Source: Xenopus tropicalis (lineage: Eukaryota > Chordata > Amphibia > Anura > Pipidae). From it: 64,000 nt of DNA. The translations under genes and the position numbers were made by a program. Where the stretch lies: assembly GCF_000004195.4 (NCBI RefSeq), contig NC_030681.2, positions 140,860,006 to 140,924,005 of the forward strand. Direction: 5' to 3'. Numbering within the stretch: position 1 is the first letter of the stretch; each line of letters begins with the position of its first letter. Positions 11,455 through 23,594 of this stretch are shown here, piece after piece. The notes below the pieces were generated by a model. That model was given only the letters and a program-made list of their open reading frames with translations, did no database searches and had not been told where the DNA came from.

Positions 11455-12464
11455 CAAGACTTCTTGGTGGCTTCTAAAGAAGGCTGTATAACTTGTGTAT
11501 TATAATGGATATAACATGTCCAAGTGCAAATTATTAGGATTTTAGTAGTCCCCAAGGAGTTCTAGAGGCCAAGTGCCTTTATATGGGTCGCAAGGTCACT
11601 TCTAATATATTTTAAAGTAGGAAGTGAACCATTTCTTACACCAGTTCAGCCAGTCATGTGACAAAAGCGACACGGCAATTAGGCACCGTTGATAAGGACG
11701 TCTGGTTCAGCCTATTCGTGGCTGTTATGTATTAGATATATGAATGGGACTCCATCTGGAAAATGCCTTCTGTGAAGCAAATGTATGATTCCTTCAAAAG
11801 TAAAACAAAAATATATATGTTGGAAAGGGTACTGGGACACTCTTTGTGCTCAACCACAAGCCTCACACTGCTCTTTATTCTGAATTACACGCCGTTTGCC
11901 AGCCATACATATGGAGAGTGCAAATAAGGTATAAAATGCTTAAGTGTCTCAGACGGTGCAGGACGCAGATATCCTGTTTCTTTAATGAAAACTATACTGT
12001 CTACACACGAACAGTAAATTGTTGTTTTTAAGATTCCGGGCGCTCGGAAAATGATCTTTTTTTTTTTTTTTGTATTAGGATTTTGGCATGTTCCTTCGTT
12101 TCCACGGAGACAGATCTCATGCATTTTTATCTGCTTATTTTAAAGCTTTCATTAGATTTAACATTTAAAGACGCATTGATTAAAATATGACATTTTTAGA
12201 CACAAAAGAAACCATTCTGCTGTAATGTCTTATTATACGGCGGAGCTAACCCAGCCAATTTGCTAAGTGAGAGTTTCAGTTGACAAATGCTGTGCAAAAT
12301 GTTCTTTTCTTTAATGTACCAGAGTGTCTCCCTTCATGAGACAAATGTACTGTTCTTCCTATTAATCTGTTTGTTTTCCATAAATCTAGGATGCTTATAT
12401 ATAAAAATACACCTAGAACTGCACTCTGCGTTACACAATGTACTTATTTATTGCCAGCAGGCAG
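11455..12464. other. Unassigned AT-rich sequence
   Basis: No gene or repeat is supported. A run of about 15 T lies near 12057. The segment 12225-12290 looks repeat-free and mildly complex. Confidence 0.35.
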
Positions 12465-13243
12465 CATTATTATCATATATACTTATTGTGCTGTATATCT
12501 GTAGGGGTACAGTGGGTACTTATCTCCATGGGCAGCCTGGTCTAGAGCGCCGTAATAATGGGAGTTACAAGGGATGTGGGAGGAGACTAAATGTGTAGTC
12601 AGAATGAAGGAGTAACCACCAGGGGCTTTAAAGGGTTTCCAGTGTCATTTTAGAGCAGAGAATATCCAGGGAGGCAGTGAAGAAGGAGCCCATTCTGAAC
12701 ATGACCATAGGGAGATGTCTGGCAGTTCCAATTACATGTAGAGCAGTGGTCCCCCACCTTTTTAGGACCACGGACCAGACAATTTTTCCTAAGAACCAGG
12801 GGTGGTGGTGCAAATAGTGCATAGTATATAATTCAATTATTACATATATTATGCACTTTCTTTTTATTATTATTACATTATAAAATATGATACAGCTCAT
12901 CATAATAGACAATCAGCGGTAGACCTGAGCTTGTTTCCCTGCAACTAGATGTGCCCAGCTCCCTTGCTCTTCTTACTCCCACCTAAGTAATGACATCCCC
13001 TGCTGCTTAGTATGGAGTTTTAAGTACTTTGGTCCTTCTCGCAATCAGTAGAAAGCTTCCTGGCCATCGCATAGCTGTGTAATACATCAGGGAGTTGGGA
13101 TCACAGGTAACTGGGACCAGAGGTGGCCCGGTTCAGCACAGCCAATGGCCCAGTTGGGGACCCCTGATGTAGAGGAACAGATCAGCTGCCAGGAAAGCTG
13201 AAAGATGCCCAGGTGTAACCAACAATACTGTTTAGAGTGGCAG
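12465..13243 (+). repeat. Local duplication, copy 1 (interrupted by a hAT MITE)
   Basis: Landmarks such as GTAGGGGTACAG, CCAGGGAGGCAGTGAAGAAG and AGCTGCCAGGAAAGCTGAAA recur in the same order at 13260-13655. The copies are clearly diverged, so the duplication is old. Copy 1 is longer because a 423-bp hAT MITE sits in it. Confidence 0.75.
12744..13166. mobile_element. hAT-type MITE with perfect 8-bp target duplication
   Basis: The ends are CAGTGGTCCCCCACC and AGTTGGGGACCCCTG. ATGTAGAG is present on both sides (12736-12743 and 13167-13174). It contains GGACCACGGACCAGACAATT and no transposase. Ends like these are typical of hAT elements in many vertebrates. Confidence 0.9.
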
Positions 13244-13259
13244 CGTTGCCTACATGCAT

Positions 13260-13655
13260 TATTATTATTACAGAGACTTGCTATGCTGAATAACTGTAGG
13301 GGCGCAGGGGTTACCTATCTCCATTGACAGCCTGGCCACCCTGAGCACTCCAGCCTGCAGTAATCTGCAAGTGTCACTGGTGGGGGACCTGCGGCCAGGA
13401 CTAAAGTATAGTCTTAATGGAAGCTGCAAGGAACTGCTGGGGAAAAAGAAGGACTTGGGTGGAGGCTTAATTTGTAGCCAGTGTGATGAAGGAACCACCA
13501 GGCACCTTAAGGGTACCCGAGTACCATCTTGGAGCTGAGATCTCCCAGGGAAGTAGAGAAGATGGTAAACTTGGCCAGAGGGACAGATAAGCTGCCAGGA
13601 AAGCTGCAACATGCCCAGGTGTGACCAACACTCCTATTGAGAGTGGCAGCCATCA
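13260..13655 (+). repeat. Local duplication, copy 2 (uninterrupted)
   Basis: This is the partner of 12465-13243, without the hAT insertion. The site corresponding to the insertion is near 13585, just before GACAGATAAGCTGCC. Confidence 0.75.
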
Positions 13656-13685
13656 TTACACAGCTTATTATTATTATTATTATTA

Positions 13686-15098
13686 CAGGTATGGGATCCC
13701 TTATCCGGAAACCCGTTATCCGTAAAGCTCCGAATTACGGAAAGCCCATCTCCCGTAGACTCCATTTTAATCAAATAATTCAGAATTTTAAAACTGATTT
13801 CCTTTTTCTCAGTAGTAATAAAACAGTAGCTTGCAATTGATCCCAACTAAGATATAATTACCCCTTATTGGGGACAGAACAGTCCTATTGGGTTTATTTC
13901 ATGGTTAAATGATTCCCTTTTCTCTGTAATAATAAAACAGTACCTGTACTTGATCCCAACTAAGATATAATTACCCCTTATTGGGGGCAGAACAGCCCTA
14001 TTGGGTTTATTTCATGGTTAAATGATTCCCTTTTCTCTGTAATAATAAAACAGTACCTGTACTTGATCCCAACTAAGATATAATTACCCCTTATTGGGGG
14101 CAGAACAGCCCTATTGGGTTTATTTCATGGTTAAATGATTCCCTTTTCTCTGTAATAATAAAACAGTACCTGTACTTAATCCCAACTAAGATATAATTAC
14201 GCCTTATTGGGGCAGAACAGCCCTATTGGGTTTATTTAATGGTTAAATGACTCCCTTTTCTCTGTAATAATAAAACAGTACCTGTACTTGATCCCAACTA
14301 AGATATAATTACCCCTTATTGGGGGCAGAACAGCCCTATTGGGTTTATTTCATGGTTAAATGATTCCCTTTTCTCTGTAATAATAAAACAGTACCTGTAC
14401 TTGATCCCAACTAAGATATAATTACCCCTTATTGGGGGCAGAACAGCCCTATTGGGTTTATTTCATGGTTAAATGATTCCCTTTTCTCTGTAATAATAAA
14501 ACAGTACCTGTACTTGATCCCAACTAAGATATAATTACCCCTTATTGGGGGCAGAACAGTCCTATTGGGTTTATTTAATGTTTTATTGATTCTTTAGAAG
14601 ACTTAGGGGCTGATTTACTAACCCACGAATCCGACCCGAATTGGAAAAGTTCCGACTTGAAAACGAACATTTTGCGACTTTTTCGTATGTTTTGCGATTT
14701 TTTCGGATTCTGTACGAATTTTTCGTTACCAATACGATTTTTGCGTAAAAACGCGAGTTTTTCGTATCCATTACGAAAGTTGCGTAAAAAGTTGCGCATT
14801 TTTCGTAGCGTTAAAACTTAACGCTACGAAAAATGCGCAACTTTTCGCGTAAGTTTTAACGCTACGCAAAATGCGCAACTTTTTACGCAACTTTCGTAAT
14901 GGATAGGAAAACTCGCAAAACATACGAAAAAATCGCAAAGTACCGATCATTACGAAAAAAACGCAATCGGACTCCATTCGACCCGTTCGTGGGTAAGTAA
15001 ATCAGCCCCTTAAAGTATGGAGATCCAAATTACGGAAAGACCCCTTATCCGAAATACCCTTTGGTCCCGAGAATTCTGGATAACGGGTCCTATACCTG
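13686..15098 (+). mobile_element. TA-MITE with 7-unit 113-bp array, split by another MITE
   Basis: The left end is CAGGTATGGGATCCCTTATC and the right end is CCTATACCTG at 15098. About seven units of the 113-bp repeat run from 13838 to 14580. The 3' arm (AGTAGACTTAAGGTATGGAG in intact copies) is interrupted at 14605/14606 by the element described next. Confidence 0.9.
14606..15009. mobile_element. PIF/Harbinger-like fold-back MITE nested in the TA-MITE
   Basis: The ends are GGGGCTGATTTACTAACCCA and its near-complement GTAAGTAAATCAGCCCC. The host MITE reads ACTTA before it and TTAAAGTATGG after it, giving a TTA target duplication (14603-14605 and 15010-15012). Three-base TWA duplications are typical of PIF/Harbinger. 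The interior is strongly self-complementary around GTTAAAACTTAACGCTACGA and carries many CGTA/TACG repeats. Confidence 0.9.
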
Positions 15099-15757
15099 AA
15101 AAAAGAAGTTACAAAAGAATTTTAGGAAAAAAACTTGCCTTCCAAAAATAATTATAAAAAAAATGTTGCAGTTTAACTACTGAATAAGAGACATTAAATA
15201 TTGTTGTTTAAATATCCAATTAACTCAAATACTTGGAATATGAATGAGGAAGAAAAATAATCGACTGTGAGTAAATCCTGCCCCTTGTGCTATATTGAAT
15301 ACCATTTTCCCTATAATCACATAATTAGCGTGACTCAGTAAACATATTTGAATTATTTGCTTCTGAGCTGCAATCACTGCATTGCTCTGTACCTAGGAGC
15401 TATGACACGGGAGTAGTTGGGCCGTACCATCAAAAGGAGAAAAGGGTGAGTGTTTTCCTGAGTAAATAAACAACATCGTGGATTGGGAAAGAACAACGCT
15501 AATGCAATAATTACATCCTGTGGTTTCAGTGTTTATTAAATAAATAGAAAGATTATTTTATCCAGTAGAAAGACGCAAAGAAATGATATGTGCCTGATAA
15601 AAAAAAGAACATACAGAGTGTTTTAAGCTATTTATAGGTAAATTCAGAATGTCAATAACAGCATATGACATTTTTTTTGCAGTCATTATGCCCATAAAAG
15701 AAATGTTGAGGGTCTAGGGATTCAGGGACAGTGTACTGCTAAGGCTGACATCTTATC
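15099..15757. other. Unassigned AT-rich sequence
   Basis: No gene, RNA or bounded repeat is seen. Confidence 0.35.
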
Positions 15758-15765
15758 CCCATGAA

Positions 15766-16074
15766 CAGGGATCCCCAACCTTTTATACCTGTGAGCACCA
15801 TGTAAATGGAAAAAGTTTTGGGGAGCAACACAAGCATAAAAAAAAGGTTCCTGGGGGTGCCAATAAGAGCTATAATTGGTTACTTAATAGCCCCTATGGG
15901 GACTGGCAGCCTAGAGGAGACTCTGTTTGGCATTATACTTGGACTTTATGCAACCAAAACTTGCCTCCTTACCAGAAATTAAAAAATAAGCCCCTGCTTT
16001 GAGGCCACTGGGAGCAACATCCAAGGGGTTGGTGAGCAACATGTTGCCCCTGAGTCACTGGTTGGGTATCACTG
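15766..16074 (+). mobile_element. hAT-type MITE, CAGGGATCCCCAACC family
   Basis: It starts CAGGGATCCCCAACC and ends GGTTGGGTATCACTG. CCCATGAA (15758-15765) and GCCATGAA (16075-16082) match at 7 of 8 positions, supporting hAT insertion. The interior matches the copies at 2239 and 56884. Confidence 0.85.
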
Positions 16075-16572
16075 GCCATGAAATATACAGTAGGAATGGC
16101 ACAGGGCTGGTCCGTGGCCATGCAAAGGCTACAGCAAAATACAGGATCATAGTTTGGGGTGTCTGTAAAACGGCTTAGCACACTACATTGTTTTAAGAAA
16201 CAAATACAAATTTTAGCCTTTGATGATTGTGCCCCTTTTTATTTCTCTGTGTGTGCCTTATTCCTCTGTCACTATTTATGGTCACATTTTGGTTTTGGTT
16301 TTGGTCAGGCTGCTGCCAGTGGAACTAAATGCTTCATGTATAGGAATTGTGAGCAATGTAGTCCTCTGTCTAGATACAACATACTGTAGCTGTGAAAATA
16401 CTAATATAGTAGCCTTGCATGGAATCTAGCCTGATCCTACATGGTGTACTTTGCCTATGTAAAGGCAACTGTTGGCAGTGCTGTAAAATACATTTGTAAA
16501 GTTCCAAGCTCACTCCAGTAACATAAGCCACAAATGACTGAAGATTTTCATTCATCCAGGTCATGGTATATC

Positions 16573-16700
16573 CAGTATAAATAAATCTAAAGCAACTGGA
16601 CTTGTTAAGTAATCATTGAAGATTACCTAACAAGTTGGATGAGTAGTGAAACGTCTTAAATGATTACTTAACAATCCCAGTTGCTTTAGATTTATTTATA
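16573..16700. mobile_element. Short fold-back element abutting a TA-MITE
   Basis: The outer arms TATAAATAAATCTAAAGCAA and TTGCTTTAGATTTATTTATA are inverted copies. Inside, CTTGTTAAGTAATC pairs with GATTACCTAACAAG and TGATTACTTAACAA lies in the right arm, giving a two-level hairpin. The right arm ends exactly where the TA-MITE at 16701 begins. Confidence 0.65.
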
Positions 16701-17589
16701 CAGGTATGGGATCCCTTATCTGGAAACCCGTTATCCAGAAAGCTCCGAATTACGGAAAGCCCATCTCCCATAGACTCCATTTTAATCAAATAATTCAGAA
16801 TTTTAAAACTGGTTTCCTTTTTCTCTGTAATAATAAAACAGTACTTGTACTTGATCCCAACTAAGATATAATTACCCCTTATTGGGGGCAGAACAGCCCT
16901 ATTGGGTTTATTTCATGGTTAAATGATTCCCTTTTCTCTGTAATAATAAAACAGTACCTGTACTTGATCCCAACTAAGATATAATTACCCCTTATTGGGG
17001 CAGAACAGCCCTATTGGGTTTATTTAATGGTTAAATGATTCCCTTTTCTCTGTAATAATAAAACAGTACCTGTACTTGATCCCAACTAAGATATAATTAC
17101 CCCTTATTGGGGGCAGAACAGTCCTATTGGGTTTATTTAATGGTTAAATGATTCCCTTTTCTCTGTAATAATAAAACAGTACCTGTACTTGATCCCAACT
17201 AAGATATAATTACCCCTTATTGGGGCAGAACAGCCCTATTGGGTTTATTTAATGGTTAAATGATTCCCTTTTCTCTGTAATAATAAAACAGTACCTGTAC
17301 TTGATCCCAACTAAGATATAATTACCCCTTATTGGGGCAGAACAGCCCTATTGGGTTTATTTAATGGTTAAATGATTCCCTTTTCTCTGTAATAATAAAA
17401 CAGTACCTGTACTTGATCCCAACTAAAGTATAAATAATCCTTATTGGATGCAAAACAATCCTATTGGGTTTAATTAATGTTTTATTAATTTTTTAGTAGA
17501 CTTAAGGTATAGAGATCCAAATTACGGAAAGATCCCTTATCCAGAATACCCTTGGTTCCGAGCATTCTGGATAACGGGTCCTATACCTG
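16701..17589 (+). mobile_element. TA-MITE with about five 112-113 bp units
   Basis: The ends are CAGGTATGGGATCCCTTATC and GGGTCCTATACCTG, each flanked by TA. Several units are the 112-bp variant with four rather than five G in CTTATTGGGG. Confidence 0.9.
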
Positions 17590-17591
17590 TA

Positions 17592-18289
17592 CTAGATATA
17601 AGCCATCAGCATTTTTTGTGAAATAAACTGGTGGGTAGATCTTAGTTATCTCTAGCTATGCCAGTGGGCAGTGGCCCAAATACCAATTGGCCAAAGCAGA
17701 GGGTTTGCTTTATTCAGTAAATAATCCCCCCGTTAGAGGTAAGTAACCACTGAGTTTAGAGGGTAAAGATGGGTGAAATATGGAGCTAGCACAGGTTAGA
17801 GGGGTGCCTCACCTGAATCTTTTATATTTAGAAAGCTTGCCCCCCCACATTAGAAAAGAAGACATTTCTCATTGCACATTTCAAGCAGTTATATCCCTGA
17901 CATAGAATCAGCCATTCAGATTCCTGCCTCCAGTCACAGTTTAGGAACTTACCAATTATTAAAAATAATAAAATAAGCAATATTAATTAGCAAGTAATAC
18001 AGAAGTATGAGAAGCTTTCAGTGCATTACCACCCACATATCTACATTAATTAACCTTGAGTTCTGCTGTAATCAACTTGCGATCTCTACTCTCCTTCAAA
18101 CCACATTACTGCTCTCAGTCTTATTTGCCATTTTCTAGTATTTTTCACCTAAACCTGTTTGTACTGCTTCTCTCTTCACATACTGTCAGCATGCAATAAA
18201 CATGAACTCTGCAACCACGCTAATCTACTGCAATGATGTATCTCAGAAGAAAACAACTGTTTATATATTTTCTATGAAAAATGTTCATT
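17592..18289. other. Unassigned sequence
   Basis: No gene or bounded repeat is supported between the TA-MITE and the LINE fragment. Confidence 0.3.
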
Positions 18290-18700
18290 TAAAAAAGAAG
18301 AAAAGCTATAGACCCCCTAATATAAGTGAACAGGAAGAGGCTCAGCTCCTGTTGCAAATAGAAAAGGCTGTTAGAAAATTTAGAATTGTTATGAACTACC
18401 CAATGTGGCTTAATTCGGAAGTAAAGAAGTAAATAGGGGAAAAAAGGAAAGCATTTAAGCAATAGGGGTTTAGAGGGGACAGAAGCTGCGTAAAATGAAT
18501 ATAAATACTATAATACGTGTTATAAAAAGGCAAAGATAGAAAATGAGGAGTGAATTGCAGCAGAGGCTAAAACTATCCCCAAAAGGTATATTTATAGTAA
18601 AAATATGCAGGTTACAGATATAAAAGATATGAGTGTGGCAGATATGAAAGTCTATGGCAGTAATCCCAGCATCGTCCACAAGCTCAAATACTGTTAGATT
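18290..18700 (+). pseudogene. Decayed LINE ORF2 fragment (CR1/L2-like)
   Basis: Translation of the plus strand gives WLNSEVKK, stop, then IGEKRKAFKQ, and later a region reading KVYL and VTDIKDMSVADM-like sequence after frame changes. This order (a PMWLNSEVKK motif, a basic EKRKA stretch, then a KVY block) is what I know from the linker between endonuclease and reverse transcriptase in CR1/L2-like LINEs. Several stops and frameshifts interrupt it, and neither catalytic domain is present. The assignment rests on a short stretch of pattern recognition and is tentative. Confidence 0.45.
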
Positions 18701-19255
18701 ACTTTGGTATATTCTATAGAAAGTGTAATAATAAACCCATTTTTGGTTTGAATGTTGCCATAAAACATACATTGGCTCAACTAGGTCATACATTGTAGAT
18801 AACAGGGATAATGCAATAAAAGTTGGAAGAGGCTATTTATGAGAAAACATATGGTGTGCAAAGTGCAATTTCAGATGCAAATCGGTATGTTTTTTACCAT
18901 AACGCAGCATCTTTTCCCATAATTTGAGTTGATCCCACAGCATAGCAACGGTACTCTATACATTAAAACGGATGCTATTACGATGCGAATCTTGTACAAC
19001 TGGCATCCAGCATTTTCCGAGAAGTCATTGCGTTACTAGCAGAGTGTTTACAGTGATGTTTGCACCTGATTTACTGGGCAAAAGTCTACTGTGTCTATTG
19101 ATGTATCTTGTTGAGGGAACCCTGGAGCTAATGCTAAGTCCAAGCTGGATCTAGCTCCATGGTTCCCCAGGATCCGTAAGCACACCAAATCAAAAGAGTA
19201 AGGATGAACACAATAGCAACCATGTGGAGGAACAGAAACGTGTTTGGCTGCAAGT
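18701..19255. other. Unassigned sequence
   Basis: A region without recognised genes. An imperfect inverted pair around GGAACCCTGGAGCTA (about 19117) and TAGCTCCATGGTTCC (about 19152) hints at an old fold-back element. Confidence 0.3.
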
Positions 19256-19256
19256 A

Positions 19257-20469
19257 CAGGTATGGGATCCCTTATACGGAAACCCATTATCCAGGAAGCT
19301 CCGAATTACGGAAAGCCCGTCTCCCATAGACTCCATTTTAATCAAATAATAGGGATTTTAAAACTGTAGTAATAAAACAGTACCTTGTAATTGATCCCAA
19401 CTAAGATATAATTACCCCTTATTGTGGGCAGAACAGCCCTATTGGGTTTATTTCATGGTTAAATGATTCCCTTTTCTCTGTAATAATAAAACAGTACCTG
19501 TACTTGATCCCAACTAAGATATAATTACCCCTTATTGGGGGCAGAACAGCCCTATTGGGTTTATTTAATGGTTAAATGATTCCCTTTTCTCTGTAATAAT
19601 AAAACAGTACCTGTACTTGATCCCAACTAAGATATAATTACCCCTTATTGGGGGCAGAACAGCCCTATTGGGTTTATTTCATGGTTAAATGATTCCCTTT
19701 TCTCTGTAATAATAAAACAGTACCTGTACTTGATCCCAACTAAGATATAATTACCCCTTATTGGGGGCAGAACAGCCCTATTGGGTTTATTTCATGGTTA
19801 AATGATTCCCTTTTCTCTGTAATAATAAAACAGTACCTGTACTTGATCCCAACTAAGATATAATTACCCCTTATTGGGGGCAGAACAGCCCTATTGGGTT
19901 TATTTCATGGTTAAATGATTCCCTTTTCTCTGTAATAATAAAACAGTACCTGTACTTGATCCCAACTAAGATATAATTACCCCTTATTGGGGGCAGAACA
20001 GCCCTATTGGGTTTATTTCATGGTTAAATGATTCCCTTTTCTCTGTAATAATAAAACAGTACCTGTACTTGATCCCAACTAAGATATAATTACCCCTTAT
20101 TGGGGCAGAACAGCCCTATTGGGTTTATTTAATGGTTAAATGATTCCCTTTTCTCTGTAATAATAAAACAGTACCTGTACTTGATCCCAACTAAGATATA
20201 ATTACCCCTTATTGGGGGCAGAACAGCCCTATTGGGTTTATTTAATGGTTAAATGATTCTCTTTTCTCTGTAATAATAAAACAGTACCTGTACTTGATCC
20301 CAACTAAGATATAAATAATCCTTATTGTAAGCAAAACAATCCTATTGGGTTTAATTAATGTTTTATTGATTTTTAGTAGACTTAAGGTATGGAGATCCAA
20401 ATTACGGAAAGACCCCTTATCTGGAATACCCTTGGTCCCGAGCATTCTGGATAACGGGTCCTATACCTG
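19257..20469 (+). mobile_element. TA-MITE with about eight 113-bp units
   Basis: The left end is CAGGTATGGGATCCCTTATA and the right end is GGGTCCTATACCTG, with TA outside both. This is among the longest uninterrupted 113-bp arrays in the window. The first and last units are the most diverged, while the central ones are nearly identical. Confidence 0.9.
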
Positions 20470-21254
20470 TACCTTAATGAATTCCAACAATATGAATTCT
20501 CCATTGCGTCCAGGTGCACATAAATGACTCCTGGAAAGTTCTTGGATAACTCTTTTACAATAGCTCATTCATTTAACAAAAGATATACAGATTTACATGA
20601 ATTATGATTGATGAATTTAACGAAACTAATTTGCCTCCAGATCTGGTGCTAATGCTAAGATGTACCCATGCCGGATGGTGTTATCCCTTGTCTGTCTATG
20701 GTGCAAATTGGCTCTAACAGCAGATAGACTTGGCAAGGGCACATACTTCTGAAAAATGAGCTAGCTAAGGGTTGAGTTCTAGCATTATTATAAGGATTCG
20801 AGCATATTGTGCAACACGTTCATTGCCATTCAGAGCTCTCTCTTCCCTCATTTTCTGCCAGTTCACCCTGTAACAATGAACCCCCCACCTCACCCTACGC
20901 CTCTCTCCCATGCTTGCAGAAGTGACTAAGGCAGACAAAGCCTTCTGTTTCTCAATAAAAACAAAAACAGCTTTGAAATGCGCAGAGACAAAACAGAAAA
21001 CAACTCTCATAGGGCACAATAGAGCATCAATTCATAATTCAGTTCTATTTAACCTTCGTGACTGTCAAGTACCGCAATTTGTTGAAATGAAGTTCTAAAG
21101 GGAACTAAAAACAAACAAAAACATGGTTAATAGTGTTTCCAGTACAGCAAACGTTTATCATAATACAGGGTGGAATGTATTTATGGAATGTAATTATGGA
21201 GGCAAGTTAATTGGCTAATGATGAGGCTGACCCTGAAGTGTGTTAATGGAACAG
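20470..21254. other. Unassigned sequence
   Basis: No gene or bounded repeat is recognised. Confidence 0.3.
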
Positions 21255-21315
21255 GCACTTTAGATTGTAAGCTCCATTGGGGCAGGGGCTAATGTATAAT
21301 CGTTATGTAAACATG
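21255..21315 (+). repeat. L2/SINE-like tail fragment
   Basis: AGATTGTAAGCTCCATTGGG followed by GCAGGGGCTAATGTATAATC matches the beginning of the tail seen in the SINE at 2811 and in the 87-bp repeat unit. Confidence 0.5.
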
Positions 21316-21946
21316 TTGGTGTAAACGTCCCAATTCTCACTACTGGGAAGTTCACCAGTGTACTTATAGACCATAGGTAGCAACTTTACAGCAGTGATTA
21401 CACATAAAGAGTGGTGGTTGTTCTCTAAGTGCCCTGTTGAGGGTTGCTATGGGTTACAAGACCTGGTGGAAACATTGTACCCTTGACATTACCACCCATT
21501 TTCATTGTTGAAGATAGAGTTGCTACAAGCTTGCCAGATCTACCCATGGTTGGACATCTCCAAAACATTAGCAACAGAATAAACCAATACTCTGCTATAG
21601 TTATAGTTTAATTTGGGTCACTTCATTTAGCTTTTAAACACCACTTAAATGTTTCCCTTTTGTAAGGTAAGACTCTGATAGATGTAGGTCTTTTGGCGGA
21701 AGTAAGTCCCACCAATCTCAAAAAACAGAGGACCATTCTCGAAAGAAGACTGATGAGGCAAATGAACCCTAGCCTAAGTTTTAGTAGTAGCGCAGCATTA
21801 GCCTATTATTAGGCTTCCACGAGTGCAGAGCCAGGCTCCAAAGTGGGTGATGCTTGGTTGGGAAGCCCAGCCTAAAGGTCAGGTAGATAAGATTTGGGGT
21901 GAAAACCCATTTCTTGATCTACATAGCCATAAAACTATGAATGATA
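21316..21946. other. Unassigned sequence
   Basis: No feature is supported here. Confidence 0.3.
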
Positions 21947-21948
21947 TA

Positions 21949-22495
21949 CAGATATGGGATCCCTTATCCGAAACTCGTTATCAAGAAAGCTCCAAATTAC
22001 GGAAAGCCCATCTCCCATAGACTCCATTTTAATCAAATAATTCAGAATTTTAATACTGATTTTCTCTGTAATTATAAAACAGTACCTTGTACTTGATCCC
22101 AACTAAGATATAATTACCCCTTATTGGGGGCAGAACAGCCCTATTGGGTTTATTTCATGGTTAAATGATTCCCTTTTCTCTGTAATAATAAAACAGTACC
22201 TGTACTTGATCCCAACTAAGATATAATTACCCCTTATTGGGGGCAGAACAGCCCTATTGGGTTTATTTCATGGTTAAATGATTCCCTTTTCTCTGTAATA
22301 ATAAAACAGTACCTGTACTTGATCCCAACTAAGATATAAATAATCCTTATTGGATGCAAAACAATCCTATTGGGTTTAATTAATGTTTTATTGATTTTTT
22401 AGTAGACTTAAGGTATGGAGATGCAAATTACAGAAAGATCCCTTATCCAGAATAACCTTGGTCCCGAGCATTCTGGATAACGGGTCCTATACCTG
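21949..22495 (+). mobile_element. TA-MITE with about two 113-bp units
   Basis: It starts CAGATATGGGATCCCTTATC (one change in the terminal CAGG) and ends GGGTCCTATACCTG, flanked by TA on both sides. Confidence 0.9.
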
Positions 22496-22497
22496 TA

Positions 22498-23099
22498 CAA
22501 CAGTTTCATATAAATGTAGCCTTGTTAATAGGTAACAAGGGCCACGTCCAAATGTTGGACCACAAAGAGAATGGCATTTGAACCCAAAAAGCCTTCACCC
22601 ACAATTCCTGTGTGTTTAGAAGAACGGTCAAGATTTCCCCTCGTTCATTGCAATTTCATAATTTCAATCTTTTTTACCCGGAAGCCTGAAATGTAAAGTC
22701 AAACTAATTTCCTACCCTACTGAAGAGTAAAAAACGTATTTTGAACACAGATGTCTAGGGATAGAAGCCCATTTCATACGGTATATAGATATCTATTTTA
22801 GAATCCGTGTTCCTTGAAGTTTAATTTCAGGCATTATTAAGCTTGGAATATTGTTTCTGTTCTCCAATAAACTAAATTTTAAAAAAGTACAAAAGTACAT
22901 TTAGGCTTTAGTGAGTAAAGCAATCCCAGAAGCATATGATTATACAAACAATGATCAGAACCAAAAAAGCATTGTTATAATCAAGAATATAATTTTATCA
23001 GACCTAAGTCTATTATCACATTATAATTAAAGAGTACTAATTTGGTAAAGAGCCCCACACAACACAGAACCCCTAATATCCCTATCACTGTAATCTGTT
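22498..23099. other. Unassigned AT-rich sequence
   Basis: No gene or bounded repeat is supported. Confidence 0.3.
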
Positions 23100-23594
23100 C
23101 CTTCAGAAAGTATGAATAAATACCATGTTTATATGCTGAAATCCAACTGCAAAACAGTTCTACTCTTTCTGTATCATTTGAAATCCTGGCAGGGGAGGAG
23201 GGACTAAAACAGTGATGTTACAAATTGTAACAACTTCTCCACAGCTTACAGACAGCATGCAGGAACTACATAGCCCACAATGCATTGCACTGTGATGTTC
23301 CTTTCCTTATTGACATCACGTGTGCAGGGAATTGTGGGATTGGGAGGGTGCAGGCTGACAGCAGGCTGAGGGCAGGAGACTACTGTTACATTTATTTGAG
23401 TCACAAAGTAGTCAGCCAGATCAGCAGGGGACAGGGGGCGGGGCTTAGGGAACTGTTCCAAACCATATTATTACATTACAAATCATGAAAACTGACATAA
23501 CTGATGTATTAACTGACGTATATTGCAAAGTTGCCTGAAATTATGTTTACTTTTCAAAAAGCTTACGTTGTGTTTGGGTGGAGTTCCCCTTTAA
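23100..23594. mobile_element. T2/Kolobok-like MITE, right end visible
   Basis: The right end reads GGAGTTCCCCTTTAA at 23580-23594, the complement of the TTAAAGGGGAACTCC type terminus (compare 7797). The interior contains CATAGCCCACAATGCATTGC and AGGGAATTGTGGGATTGGGA, an imperfect internal inverted pair. The left boundary is not visible to me, so the start is approximate. Confidence 0.5.

Noticed and set aside
13838..14580. Regular repeats resembling a CRISPR array
   Set aside because: Units are head-to-tail with no unique spacers; the genome is eukaryotic.
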